A DNA stretch of 64,000 nucleotides from Planctomycetota bacterium (GTDB lineage: Bacteria > Planctomycetota > UBA1135): assembly GCA_021776795.1 (NCBI GenBank), contig JAJFFC010000028.1:1-64000 (forward strand). The letters are read 5' to 3'. The position numbers and the translations under genes were made by a program. The stretch's first letter is position 1. Every line of letters starts with the position of its first letter. The notes beneath the pieces were generated by a model. That model did not search any database. It saw nothing but the letters and a program-made list of their open reading frames with translations, and was not told the DNA's origin. Below are positions 53,717 through 64,000 of this stretch, piece by piece.

Positions 53717-55947
53717 CTCAAATTCAATCGTTTACGTAGAAGCCATTCACTAGCTCCTACGACAAGGAAAGCCAAAATCCACGGCCAAACCGGCAGTTCA
53801 TGCATCGAACTCTCCAGGATACGCGTGACTTGCTCCTTGCCGTCCAACTCGTCGAGCATTTCCCCGGAGTCTGGAAGCATGAGCAAGAGGCCTCCTGTGC
53901 GCTCTGTCAATCCTTCCAGCGCGGCGCGATCCAAAGAGGTGCGGGCCATCTCGCGAGAGGGGAGGTGAACATGGAAGCGAGCACTCACCAGCGGCTCGGA
54001 ATCTCCGCGGCCATCTTCGGTGAGGTAGATCAGGGTCGAGCCTAAGGTGGTTGCGCGTAAGCGGCCGCGATACACCCCAGGTTGCTCTGGTATGGCGGCG
54101 AGAGACAGGATCTCTTCGCCTTCGGAGAATAGCGGCAACTCCTCATCGCCCTGAACAGGAACAAAGGAGTCATCGAGCAGACGAGCTTCTACCAGAAGAA
54201 ATTCGCCGAGTTCGACTTCGCTGCGGTCCAGGTCGAGGCGAACACGTCCGCGGTCACCTTTCAATCTGGTCGACGCCAGTTGGCGCAGGGCACTGCGCCA
54301 GAAACGGTCGACGTATTTCTCGCCACCGGGGAAGCGCCAACGCCAGGTTTCGTCGGTGCCAATCCAGCCGACCCAGCCCTCGGGGGAGAACATGCCGGCG
54401 GCGATGACCTCAGGGCCAAATTCATTGCTGGCTTGCGGATGCACTAACCATGCTTGGGCGCCGGGGCGTAGGCGTTGCACTGGGCGATACCACCACAATG
54501 GCGCGGAGTCGTTCCACAGCGCGAGGTTTTCTTCCGGATCACTGGAGAACAGCACCACCGGGTTCGGTCGCAGCGGGTCTGCAGGAACCGGCCTAAAAGA
54601 TGCATCGGTGCGCGGTCGTTGGTTGCCCAAGACCACAGGCAACAGTGCTTCTAGGGGGGACCCGAGATAGGCACTAGGGTTGGCTTGCGGACCGGCGAGC
54701 ATGAGCAGGCCGCCGCCGCGTTCCACGAAGGTTGCGACCGACTTTAGGAAGCGTTGGCCATCGAGGGCATCTGCGGTGAGTTCGGTGGGATCAACATCGC
54801 CAATGATGATGAGGTCGAAATTTTCCAGAAGCTCATCGGCATCGAGTGGCAGGCGCAACAGGGGACCACTGCTCGCGGAATGCTCTTGCGGGAAGGCGCG
54901 GTCGGCACTGGCTAACCAACAGTTGAGGACGACGTCGCGTTCGGAGCGGAGCAGGCGATCTTTGAGGAAGCGGTATTCGTATCGCGGGTCGCCTTCGACC
55001 AGCAACACGCGCACCTTGACCGACTTCACGGTCAAGCCAAGATCCAGTCGGTTGTTGTCGAGAGCCGTTTCGCCCTTGGCGGGCAGGACTTCGGCGACGA
55101 GACGGCGCTCTCCTGCGCGCTCGAGCAGGGCACTGAGCACGACATTGACGCCATTGGCATCGGGGCGTTGGACCTCGACACGATCGAGTTCCTGTCCCGT
55201 TTCGTCGAGCAGACGCACGACCGCAGTTTGCGGCAAGCCTTCCCCTTCTCCGCGCAAGCGTAGCGAGAACAGGCTGACGTCTCCGGCCAAAACCAAGTCC
55301 GGGCTCTGCACACGCTCAAGCATGAGGTCGGGAGCTTCTTCGCTGTTGCCGACGGCTAGGACATGCACTTCGACCCCTTCGGCGCGCAGTCGTTCGGCAA
55401 CCGGCGCTAACTCTTGGCCTTGATTGCTGCGGCCATCGCTGAAGAGCAGGATGTCCGGTAGGCGACGGCCACGATTTTCCGCCAGTACCGCCATCAGGGC
55501 TTCGCCCAATGCCGTTTGCTGCGCCTCGCCTTTGAGGTCGCTGCCGTCAGTGGCAGTGGCTTGCAAGCGACTGCCGAAGCGCCAACCCTGCACTTGATAA
55601 CGCTCTTCTAAAACGGAACTGAACTCGTTTTGCAAGGTCGCTTGGACTCGTTGTAGTCGGGCAACTCCATCGCTGCCATCTTCTTGCAGCATCGAGGCCG
55701 AATCATCGAGCAAGATCGCCAGTGGTGCGGGTTCGACTTTGACTTGGTCTTCGCGGAGCGCGGGACCTAAGCACAAGAACAAACCAATGCCGAGCAGCGC
55801 CGCGCGCAAGGCCGATGCAGCCCGGCGCATCGGGCGTTCGCGGCGTGGGCGTCGGTAGGCGTAAAGTGCCAGCATCACGATGGCAGGCACTAAAATCAGC
55901 CACAGCACCCATGGCGCGGGAAGGTTGCGGAAGACGAGGTGACTCAT
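53713..55947 (-). CDS. VWA-domain membrane protein with GATase1-like domain
   Basis: 744 aa. Two N-terminal transmembrane helices (about 12-30 and 47-62) and one near the C-terminus (WPWILAFLVVGASEWLL). The VWA domain has the MIDAS motif ILLDDSASM (78-86), metal-binding, and DILLFSDGRSNQG. A class-I glutamine-amidotransferase-like region follows (VERGGGLLMLAG, near 400), without a catalytic Cys in the usual place, so non-catalytic. Beta-rich segments fill the rest. This is the common partner of the BatA-type VWA protein encoded upstream (4-base overlap). It is probably handled by the MoxR AAA ATPase. Confidence 0.75.
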   Translation of the reverse strand: MSHLVFRNLPAPWVLWLILVPAIVMLALYAYRRPRRERPMRRAASALRAALLGIGLFLCLGPALREDQVKVEPAPLAILLDDSASMLQEDGSDGVARLQRVQATLQNEFSSVLEERYQVQGWRFGSRLQATATDGSDLKGEAQQTALGEALMAVLAENRGRRLPDILLFSDGRSNQGQELAPVAERLRAEGVEVHVLAVGNSEEAPDLMLERVQSPDLVLAGDVSLFSLRLRGEGEGLPQTAVVRLLDETGQELDRVEVQRPDANGVNVVLSALLERAGERRLVAEVLPAKGETALDNNRLDLGLTVKSVKVRVLLVEGDPRYEYRFLKDRLLRSERDVVLNCWLASADRAFPQEHSASSGPLLRLPLDADELLENFDLIIIGDVDPTELTADALDGQRFLKSVATFVERGGGLLMLAGPQANPSAYLGSPLEALLPVVLGNQRPRTDASFRPVPADPLRPNPVVLFSSDPEENLALWNDSAPLWWYRPVQRLRPGAQAWLVHPQASNEFGPEVIAAGMFSPEGWVGWIGTDETWRWRFPGGEKYVDRFWRSALRQLASTRLKGDRGRVRLDLDRSEVELGEFLLVEARLLDDSFVPVQGDEELPLFSEGEEILSLAAIPEQPGVYRGRLRATTLGSTLIYLTEDGRGDSEPLVSARFHVHLPSREMARTSLDRAALEGLTERTGGLLLMLPDSGEMLDELDGKEQVTRILESSMHELPVWPWILAFLVVGASEWLLRKRLNLS

Positions 55948-58118
55948 GCGCCCATTCGCCTACGGTCTAGGGTGGCAGCGAACAAGGTTTCGCCGATGAG
56001 GAAGGCCATCATCAGCAACAGCAATGTTGCGGTGAGTTGGCGTCGCCCATCGGGGCTGGTGGGCCTTTCGGTGGGAGCGTCTTCCGGACGAAGCACCGAA
56101 ATGCTTGGCGGCAAACTTTCTGCGAAGAGATTGTGGCTTAGGCCACGCAGGTCTGATTCCGCCACGGGATTGACTACGGCGAAGTAGTCACGACGCTGGT
56201 CTTCGCTACCATCGGGGCGCAGCAATTGCGCATCCATCTTCCACACTCCGGCGCGATTGGCGCGGGGTAGCAAGACGACCTTCTCAGCGGCGCTGCCTAG
56301 GGCTTCAGGAGCCAAACTACGGCGCATGCCGTCTGGATCGCGTAGGTCGATGTCGGTGGCCGGCAAGGGCAAAGCCAGTTGCAGCGGGGCACCAAAGGCA
56401 GTTTGCGGTGGGTGTGCGGCTGGCGGACTGAGTTGAAACAGCAAGTCATATAAGAGGGGCAGCGTGCCGCCAGGGACTTCTTCCATACGATTCCAGCCGG
56501 GAAGCGGTGCTGCACTCAACCAAGCGGCTTGTCCGCGACCGAGCTGACCCGCGACTAAGGCGGTTCCGGAATCGGCATCGCTGCGGGTGAGATAACTCAG
56601 ACCAACGCGCAGCCCTTGCGTTTGCGCCAATGCCGGGTCCAGCAGCAAGGGCCGGTAACTCAGGAAGGGAACTTCGGTAAGCAGGGGCTGCCAGCGCGCA
56701 TCGGTGAAGAAGCGCAGGGCGGGCATGTCGCCATCGACGATGTTCAGGCGCGCCGCATCTTCGGCGCCAGGTCGTGCGACTTCGCCAACGGTGAGGGCAC
56801 TCCAACCGCTAGCTTCGAGCAAGGCTGCGCTTTCGCCTTGGCCCGTGTTTGGACCAGGGACCATCAGGAAGCCGCCACCTTGTTGCACAAAGCTGACGAT
56901 GCGCTCCGCTTGCGCAATCGAAATCGAACCAGGGTCAGCCAAAACCAGGATGTCGGCCAACTCCAGAGCGGAATCGTCGAGTCGGGATAGAGGCAGACTT
57001 TCGGTCTGGATGGGGGCATCGGCGCCTAAGGAAAGATAGGCGGCCAAACTCTCGACCAAGCCTGGCCGTGATGAGTCCAATGCGAGATCGCCGACCAACA
57101 GCACTTGCAAACTATCCCGCACTTCCAGCACCGAGGCGCGTTGGTCATCGCCAATCAAGGCGTCGTGAGGAAGGTGGACTTCGAGCACCCGCGGTCCAAG
57201 TCCTACCGGATTGAGCAGGATGGATTGTTCCTGTTCCTCCTGAGGCCCCAGGTTTAGGCGTAAGGATTGCACTACATCATTGTCGAGTTTGACCACGACT
57301 TCGACTTCGGCAGGAGTGATGGCGAAGTTGCGCACACGGAAGGTGGCTTGCACGGTGTCGCCGCGAACGACCTGGGGCGGGTTCAACTCCAATCCTGTGA
57401 TTGCCAAGTTGTCACGAACATCGGCGCCACAATCAATCACTTCCACTGCGCAGCCTAGTTCTGCCAAGCGCGCTAAGGCGGTGCGTGCGGGTGAGTCTTC
57501 GGGCCATTGGCTAGCTTGCAAATCGGTCAACAGCGTGATGCGGATCCGATCTAATGGCAAACCCATGTCCAGTGCGGTTTGGCGTGCCGCCAAAATGGCC
57601 GCGCCGACGTCGGAGGTGCCTCCGCGTGGCGGTGTCATTTCGCCAAGCGCCTTGCGCACCTCGCGCGGGTCGCCATTGGCCAGGCGTTCGGTGGATAGGC
57701 CAGCGCGCAACAGGGCGGCGCGGTCATCGAGCTGGCCTTTCAAGGCGCCCAAGCGCTCCGCAGCCAGCGCTTGGCCTCGCGTAAACGATGAGCTGCCGTT
57801 TTGTTGGTGGTCCATCGACAACGAGGTATCGACCACCAGGACTTCGGCGCGTGCTTCCCGGCCTAGGGCCAAAGGCAGAGATTCCGTGCTTGGTTGTGCC
57901 AGCGCCAAAATCAGGGCAAGGACCGCCAAAGTGCGCAGCAGCAACAAGAGTAGATCCTCGAGCAGGACCCGCCGCCGGGTGCGGCGCAAGGCTTCGGCGA
58001 GGAAGCGCATGGCGGCGAAATCCACCAGCTGCGTGCGCCTGCGTTGCAGCAGGTGAATCAAGATTGGAACGGCGACTAGGGGCAATGCCCACAGCACCCC
58101 AGGAGCGCCGAAGTTCAA
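55944..58118 (-). CDS. BatA/VWA-domain membrane protein
   Basis: 724 aa. The N-terminal double-transmembrane BatA-type domain is clear: GVLWALPLVAVPILIHLLQR (residues 7-26) and a second helix at about 55-75. The VWA MIDAS is VVDTSLSM (95-102), with an intact Asp-x-Ser-x-Ser core. A non-catalytic amidotransferase-like block (VQQGGGFLMVPGPN) is near 410, and a C-terminal helix (TLLLLMMAFLIGETLF) closes it. The Bat (Bacteroides aerotolerance) name is historical; the role is envelope-related. Overlaps of 4 bases on both sides show tight translational coupling. Confidence 0.82.
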   Translation of the reverse strand: MNFGAPGVLWALPLVAVPILIHLLQRRRTQLVDFAAMRFLAEALRRTRRRVLLEDLLLLLLRTLAVLALILALAQPSTESLPLALGREARAEVLVVDTSLSMDHQQNGSSSFTRGQALAAERLGALKGQLDDRAALLRAGLSTERLANGDPREVRKALGEMTPPRGGTSDVGAAILAARQTALDMGLPLDRIRITLLTDLQASQWPEDSPARTALARLAELGCAVEVIDCGADVRDNLAITGLELNPPQVVRGDTVQATFRVRNFAITPAEVEVVVKLDNDVVQSLRLNLGPQEEQEQSILLNPVGLGPRVLEVHLPHDALIGDDQRASVLEVRDSLQVLLVGDLALDSSRPGLVESLAAYLSLGADAPIQTESLPLSRLDDSALELADILVLADPGSISIAQAERIVSFVQQGGGFLMVPGPNTGQGESAALLEASGWSALTVGEVARPGAEDAARLNIVDGDMPALRFFTDARWQPLLTEVPFLSYRPLLLDPALAQTQGLRVGLSYLTRSDADSGTALVAGQLGRGQAAWLSAAPLPGWNRMEEVPGGTLPLLYDLLFQLSPPAAHPPQTAFGAPLQLALPLPATDIDLRDPDGMRRSLAPEALGSAAEKVVLLPRANRAGVWKMDAQLLRPDGSEDQRRDYFAVVNPVAESDLRGLSHNLFAESLPPSISVLRPEDAPTERPTSPDGRRQLTATLLLLMMAFLIGETLFAATLDRRRMGA

Positions 58119-59026
58119 CTACCCCTCCTTTGTAAGGCCGCACTGCGGCGAGCCAGGAATTCCACCAAACCAACTTCAAGAGGCTCGTTGCTCGGCATGC
58201 GCCGCACTGCGCAGCCCAGAGCCCGCAGGCGACGCCGAAACTCTTGCGCGTGGTGTTCGAAGGCTTCGAGATAGGCTTGGCGTACTGCGTTGGGGTCAAG
58301 GCGCAAGGCTTCTTCGCCTTCGAGTCCGAGGAAGCGTGTGTTGCGCTGATACGGGAAATCGATTTCGGCCGAATCGAGTACGCGCAGGATAATCACGTCG
58401 TGGCCGCGGTGGCGCAGTAGGCCAACCGCATTGGCAGCTTCTTCGGGATCGCCGAGGCCATCCGTGAGCCAAACCACAATGCCACGCCGATCTAATGCCA
58501 TGGCGGCAGCGGCCAAACCGCGACCAGGGTCACCTTCACCCTGGGCTTCGACGCTAGCTAAAGCATGCAGCAAGCTTTGCCAATGGCCTTCGCCGCCACG
58601 TGCCGGCAGGCTACGAAGCAGCTCTTCGCCTTGGGTCAGGCTGAGGCTGAAGACATCGCGCTGGTCGCAGGCAATGCGCGCCAAGGAAGCCGCCAACCAA
58701 CCGGCATACTCCAGCTTGCTTGGCTCTTCTCCAAATTTCATGGAGGCGGAAGTATCCATCACCAAATGCAGTTGAAGATCGGTTTCCTCTTCAAACTCGC
58801 GAATGATGTTGCGATCCCCGCGCGCCATCAGGCGCCAGTCAAGGTGGCGGATGTCATCGCCGGGAACATATTCGCGGTGCTGGGCGAAGGTGGAACTCGA
58901 ACCTCGCGCGGGCGACCGGTGGCGGCCGCCGCGAAGTCCTTCCACCACAGTGCGGGCGCGCAATTCGAGCCGCGCCAGACGTGCTCGGAGTTTAGGATCC
59001 GACGCCGACTGCACGGTCTCCGTCAA
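58115..59026 (-). CDS. DUF58-family protein
   Basis: 303 aa, no membrane segment. The family hallmark EYVPGDDIRHLDWRLMARGD (53-72) is present, followed by a VWA-like fold with MIDAS-type MDTSASM (near 90) and VWLTDGLGDPEE (near 190). DUF58 proteins are always found next to MoxR AAA ATPases and probably link the ATPase to its VWA clients. The start at 59026 lies 35 bases inside the moxR end; no later ATG keeps the domain, so the overlap is probably real. Confidence 0.88.
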   Translation of the reverse strand: MTETVQSASDPKLRARLARLELRARTVVEGLRGGRHRSPARGSSSTFAQHREYVPGDDIRHLDWRLMARGDRNIIREFEEETDLQLHLVMDTSASMKFGEEPSKLEYAGWLAASLARIACDQRDVFSLSLTQGEELLRSLPARGGEGHWQSLLHALASVEAQGEGDPGRGLAAAAMALDRRGIVVWLTDGLGDPEEAANAVGLLRHRGHDVIILRVLDSAEIDFPYQRNTRFLGLEGEEALRLDPNAVRQAYLEAFEHHAQEFRRRLRALGCAVRRMPSNEPLEVGLVEFLARRSAALQRRGS

Positions 59027-60024
59027 GGGCGCTCGGGTGGGCTTTCACGACTTCGAGCAAGCGGCCGACGATGTCATCGGCGTGAATGCCTTCGGCTTCG
59101 GCGGCAAAGTTGGCAAGAACGCGGTGGCGCAACACCGATGGGGCCACAGCGGCGACATCTTCGGCGGAGGCGTGATGACGGCCTTGCAGCAGGGCGCGCG
59201 CCTTGGCGGCGAGAATCAAGTTCTGCGAGGCTCGTGGTCCGGCACCCCAAGTCACCCATTGGCGCACGAAGTCTGGCGCGGAATCATCTGGGCGGGTGGC
59301 GCGAGCCAGGCGCACGGCGAAATCGAGCACCGGGTCAGCCGCCGGGACGGCGCGAACCAGGGCTTGGAGCTCCATCATGCCTTGGGCATCGAGCACTTGC
59401 TCGACGGTGGCTTCCAGGTTGCCCGTGGTGCGGCGGAGGATTTCTTCCTCTTCCTCGGCCGAGGGGTAATCCACCTTAATCAGGAACAAAAAGCGGTCGA
59501 GCGCGGCTTCGGGCAGGGGATAAGTGCCCTCCTGTTCAATCGGGTTCTGCGTGGCCAGAACGAAAAACGGCTCAGGCAGCTCGCGCGTATTGCCACCAGC
59601 GGTGACTTGGCGCTCCTGCATGGCCTCGAGCAGCGCAGCCTGCGTCTTGGGCGGGGTGCGGTTGATTTCGTCAGCGAGAACGATGTTGGCGAACACCGGG
59701 CCCTTCATGAAGCGGAAGCTGCGCTCGCCACTCTGGGGGTCGGTGTGGAGGACCTCAGCGCCGGTGATGTCGGCGGGCATCAGGTCAGGCGTGAACTGAA
59801 TGCGGCGGAAATCGAGGTCGAGGGCGCGCGCCACCGTGCTCACGAGCAGGGTCTTGGCCAAGCCCGGTACACCCACCAGGAGGGCGTGGCCACGGGCGGC
59901 GATGGCGATGGTGAGCTCTTCGACCACCTGCTCCTGGCCAACGACCACATTGCCCACCTGCTCACGCAGTTTGGCGAAGGCCTCGGCGAAACGGGTGACG
60001 GCAGCTGCGTCTGGGCGGGTTTCT

Positions 60025-60032
<8 letters not shown>
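58992..60032 (-). CDS. MoxR-family AAA+ ATPase
   Basis: 346 aa from ATG 60032 (an upstream in-frame ATG adds 13 residues overlapping ftsB-like and is not preferred). Walker A is GVPGLAKT (near 50), Walker B VLADEINR (near 110), with sensor and Arg-finger blocks in TQNPIEQEGTYPLPEAALDRF. It assists assembly or metal insertion of VWA-domain clients, which are encoded immediately downstream. It overlaps ftsB-like by 8 bases and DUF58 by 35. Confidence 0.93.
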
Positions 60033-61586
<1,554 letters not shown>

Positions 61587-61588
61587 TC

Positions 61589-61594
61589 ATCTTA
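61589..61594 (-). promoter_or_regulatory. Candidate -10 of eno
   Basis: On the minus strand TAAGAT lies 23 bases before the eno ATG, with a weak CTGAAG 17 bases further up as -35. It would give a leader of ~15-17 bases. It lies in the 106-base divergent gap shared with the ABC-F gene. Confidence 0.35.
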
Positions 61595-61671
61595 ACTCGG
61601 CCGCATGCGCTCTTCAGCCTTCCCAAGAGGCCTGCGCAAGGCGACAATGGGCGGTTCGCGCGGAGGCGCGG

Positions 61672-63300
61672 ATGACGATGTTCACCATTACCGACCTCGA
61701 CTACCGATACGGTTCGCAAATCATCTACCAAGATGCCAATCTCAAGGTAGAGGATGGCTGGAAGGTCGGCTTGATTGGCCCCAATGGGTCTGGGAAAACC
61801 ACCCTGTTTCGCCTGCTCACGGGGCAGGAGGTCGTGGAAAATGGCAAGGTCAGCATTCCTTCTGGCAAGCGCATTGGCTACTTCGACCAAAAGGTGGGCG
61901 AAATGTCCGGGTGCACTCCGGTGGAGCAGGCGGTGCGTTGCGCCGGTCGCGTGTCCGAACTGCGCGGCTTGCTCGAGTCTTTGGAGCATGATCTGGGGGA
62001 TCCGGCCAAGGCCGACCAGTTTGATTCCATCATGACGCGCTACTCCGCGTTGCAAGATGAGTTCCAGGTCCTCGGCGGTTACGACGTCGAAGCGCGCGCG
62101 CGCGAGGTTTTGGCGGGATTGGGTTTCTCGAACGAGCGCATGGTCCAGGACATCGGCGAATTGTCTGGTGGCTGGAAGATGCGTGTGGCTTTGGCCGGCA
62201 TTTTGATTCAACAGCCTGACATCTTGCTGTTGGACGAACCGACCAACCACCTCGATTTGGAATCGATCTTGTGGTTGGAGGGTTTCATTCGCGAATACCG
62301 CGGCACCGTCATCATGACTTGTCACGACCATGAATTCATGAACCAAGTCGTGAGTCGCATTGTTGAGATTGATGAAGGTCGATTGCGTTTGTTCCCAGGC
62401 GATTACGATCTTTACTTGGATCAACGCAAGATGGAAGACTCGCAGCGACAGGCTGCTTATGAACGGCAGCAGGGTCACATCGAGCGCGAAATGAAATGGA
62501 TCAACACCTTTCGTGCCAAGGCGCGCAAGGCCAGCGCGGCGCAGAGTCGCTTAAAGCGCTTGGAGAAGCTCGAAAAGCTCGATCCACCGCGGAGCCGTCG
62601 TCAGCGTTTGGTGTTTCGCATACCCACACCGCCGCGTTCCGGGAATGACATCTTTGTTGCCGAGGGTTTGTGCAAGAGCTTTGGCGACAACATTGTGTAT
62701 CTGGATTTAGATATGCACATGCGTCGGCAAGAGCGTTGGGCGGTGCTTGGTGTCAACGGCGCCGGCAAGTCCACCTTGCTCAAGATCATGATGGGCGACC
62801 TCGAAGCTGACGACGGCGTGTGCAAGCGCGGTGCTGGTCTAGATGTCGGTTACTTCGCACAGCACTCGACCGAAATCTTGCACCCCAAGGACACGGTGAT
62901 TGGCGTCATGACCACCGCCTTTTCTGCCGCCAACATTGGCAACTTACGTTCCTGTCTGGCCTGCTTCGGTTTCGATGAAGACGATCTCGAAAAGCCCACC
63001 GCAGTGTTGAGCGGAGGGGAAAAGGCGCGGTTGGTGTTGGCGCGCATGCTGTTTGAGCCACCCAACTTTTTGATTCTCGACGAACCGACCAACCACCTTG
63101 ACGTCGAGTCCAAGCAGGCTCTACTCGATGCCCTCGCCAACTATGACGGCACCATGATCTTCGTTAGTCACGACCGCCACTTCTTGTCCGAACTCGCGAC
63201 TCATGTGTTGGAGATCGATGGCGGCAGTGCCCGCGTGTTTTACGAGGGCTACAAGGGATACACAGAAAGCACCGGGAGGGTTGCTCCCGGTGCTGGATAA
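61672..63300 (+). CDS. ABC-F family ATP-binding protein
   Basis: 542 aa from ATG 61672, which has GGAGG about 5 bases upstream; the open frame further up is noise. Two ABC ATPase modules and no membrane domain: Walker A GPNGSGKTT (37-45) and NGAGKST (about 361), signatures LSGGW and LSGGE, and Walker B LLLDEPTNHLD and LILDEPTNHLD. The linker between the modules (about 255-315) is rich in Lys/Arg and Gln. Members act on the ribosome (EttA/Uup type) or protect it from antibiotics; I cannot choose. The C-terminal residues after the second module are short and coincide with a hairpin in the DNA. Confidence 0.9.
   Translation: MTMFTITDLDYRYGSQIIYQDANLKVEDGWKVGLIGPNGSGKTTLFRLLTGQEVVENGKVSIPSGKRIGYFDQKVGEMSGCTPVEQAVRCAGRVSELRGLLESLEHDLGDPAKADQFDSIMTRYSALQDEFQVLGGYDVEARAREVLAGLGFSNERMVQDIGELSGGWKMRVALAGILIQQPDILLLDEPTNHLDLESILWLEGFIREYRGTVIMTCHDHEFMNQVVSRIVEIDEGRLRLFPGDYDLYLDQRKMEDSQRQAAYERQQGHIEREMKWINTFRAKARKASAAQSRLKRLEKLEKLDPPRSRRQRLVFRIPTPPRSGNDIFVAEGLCKSFGDNIVYLDLDMHMRRQERWAVLGVNGAGKSTLLKIMMGDLEADDGVCKRGAGLDVGYFAQHSTEILHPKDTVIGVMTTAFSAANIGNLRSCLACFGFDEDDLEKPTAVLSGGEKARLVLARMLFEPPNFLILDEPTNHLDVESKQALLDALANYDGTMIFVSHDRHFLSELATHVLEIDGGSARVFYEGYKGYTESTGRVAPGAG
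63268..63294. repeat. Perfect inverted repeat over the 3' end of the ABC-F gene
   Basis: AGCACCGGGAG (63268-63278) and CTCCCGGTGCT (63284-63294) form a perfect 11-bp stem with a GGTTG loop. It lies inside the coding region, ending 6 bases before the end of the stop codon. No T-tract follows on either strand. It may be a transcript-end hairpin shared with the convergent DUF1579 gene. Confidence 0.5.
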
Positions 63301-63330
63301 GTCCGGCGCAAGGCCGGGCGCAGGCTTTGA

Positions 63331-63966
63331 TTACTCCTTCACGCGGTAGTAATCAATCTGCATGACTTTGACATCGCCGTGGGGCGGGATGGTGTCATAC
63401 ATGTGCATCACCATGTGATCTTCCGTGACGAAGCCAGTGGTGTAATGGGTGTGGCGACCCTCTGGGGTCACCAAGTCCTTCATCAGGCCAGACATCTCGT
63501 ACATGCCTTCCTCGTTTTGAAAGCCAGTCGCGGTGGAAGCCCAAGTCGACCAGTTGTCGCGCCAGGAAGATTCGTACTGCTTGGTCAGGTTGTTGTAACC
63601 GAAAATCAGCAAGCCTTCCATTTCACCCATCATTGGGCCGAGGTTGGCTTCGAACTTTTCAATCATGTAGCGACCGCCAAGAGCGGATTGAATTTTCGCT
63701 TTGCCCTGATAGGTTTCCCAATCGGCCTCTGGCGACATGCGCATTTTCATTTCGGCTTTCCAGTTGCCGACCCATGACTTCATGGCCTTGTGCTCTTCAC
63801 CGGGAGCGCCCATTTTCATCATGGCTTGCATGAGCTCCATTTGGGCTCCTGGGCTCATGTCTGGGCCGGGCTCCTGCGCCGGTTCTTGGGCGAATAGGTG
63901 TTGCGCGGTGAACGTTGCGCCGGCGCCTAGCAGGGAGCCAGCAAGTAACAGGGGAAGTAGTTTCAT
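63331..63966 (-). CDS. DUF1579-like secreted protein
   Basis: 211 aa. Signal peptide with cleavage near LFAQEP (about 26). A Met-rich stretch (AQMELMQAMMKMGAPG, about 42-57) precedes the beta-barrel-like domain: SWVGNWKAEMKMRMSP, GGRYMIEKFEANLG, GLLIFGYNNLTKQY and a C-terminal YDTIPPHGDVKVMQIDY. This resembles the DUF1579 family of uncharacterised secreted proteins. Convergent with the ABC-F gene. The upstream region runs to the window end (34 bases), with no clear Shine-Dalgarno. Confidence 0.68.
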   Translation of the reverse strand: MKLLPLLLAGSLLGAGATFTAQHLFAQEPAQEPGPDMSPGAQMELMQAMMKMGAPGEEHKAMKSWVGNWKAEMKMRMSPEADWETYQGKAKIQSALGGRYMIEKFEANLGPMMGEMEGLLIFGYNNLTKQYESSWRDNWSTWASTATGFQNEEGMYEMSGLMKDLVTPEGRHTHYTTGFVTEDHMVMHMYDTIPPHGDVKVMQIDYYRVKE

Positions 63967-64000
63967 CGGTAGTGTTATGTTTAAGAAGCAAGGAGGGATT

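Overview
This 64 kb window is a dense, GC-rich bacterial chromosome segment. It has about 50 genes and one gap longer than 300 bases (41483-41793). I infer a Planctomycetota-like organism. The reasons are the 17 kb MoxR/DUF58/VWA/PQQ/squalene-cyclase-like/DUF4175-like operon, the short secreted proteins of unknown fold, the many AP-superfamily and lipoprotein genes, and a Gram-negative envelope toolkit (lgt, a heptosyltransferase-like enzyme, an LPS-kinase-like protein, FtsB-like, SppA). I saw no tRNA, rRNA, CRISPR array, insertion sequence or phage gene.

Layout. 1-12.9 kb: end of a secreted protein; homoserine kinase divergent from fusA; a Tex-like S1 protein; a secreted protein; an lgt-rnhB pair facing an archaeal/eukaryotic-type Pus10 pseudouridine synthase; and a three-gene overlapping operon (anchored carboxypeptidase-regulatory-like protein, MATE exporter, FabZ-like hotdog enzyme). 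12.9-25.6 kb: the most unusual region. It has three large paralogous AP-superfamily phosphodiesterase-like proteins with different membrane anchoring, two paralogous lipoproteins, two ribbon-helix-helix-like small proteins, and a PAPS-forming set (sat, a cytoplasmic AP-superfamily protein, apsK), ending with an uncharacterised membrane protein. Several of its small proteins end in the same LxxxGY/LGY motif. 25.6-36.5 kb: DAACS symporter overlapping lon, HAD phosphatase, putative zincin lipoprotein overlapping sppA, divergent LPS-core-type genes, cysS. 36.5-44.2 kb: nusA-infB-rbfA-trmH operon (minus strand) behind a leader with an intrinsic terminator, divergent from thiS-thiG-gamma carbonic anhydrase-LarE-like. 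44.2-61.6 kb: one minus-strand run from eno through ftsB-like, moxR, DUF58, two VWA membrane proteins, a 1344-aa PQQ-like protein, a terpene-cyclase-fold protein, a DUF4175-like protein, an acidic coiled-coil protein and a Q/P-rich protein, nearly all overlapping by 1-35 nt. 61.7-64 kb: ABC-F ATPase and a DUF1579 protein.

Expression signals. Many operon heads lack a Shine-Dalgarno sequence and instead carry a TAnnnT hexamer 5-9 nt before the start codon, which predicts leaderless mRNAs. Within operons, ATGA/GTGA/TAATG overlaps dominate. All function calls come from reading motifs by eye; no database search was run.
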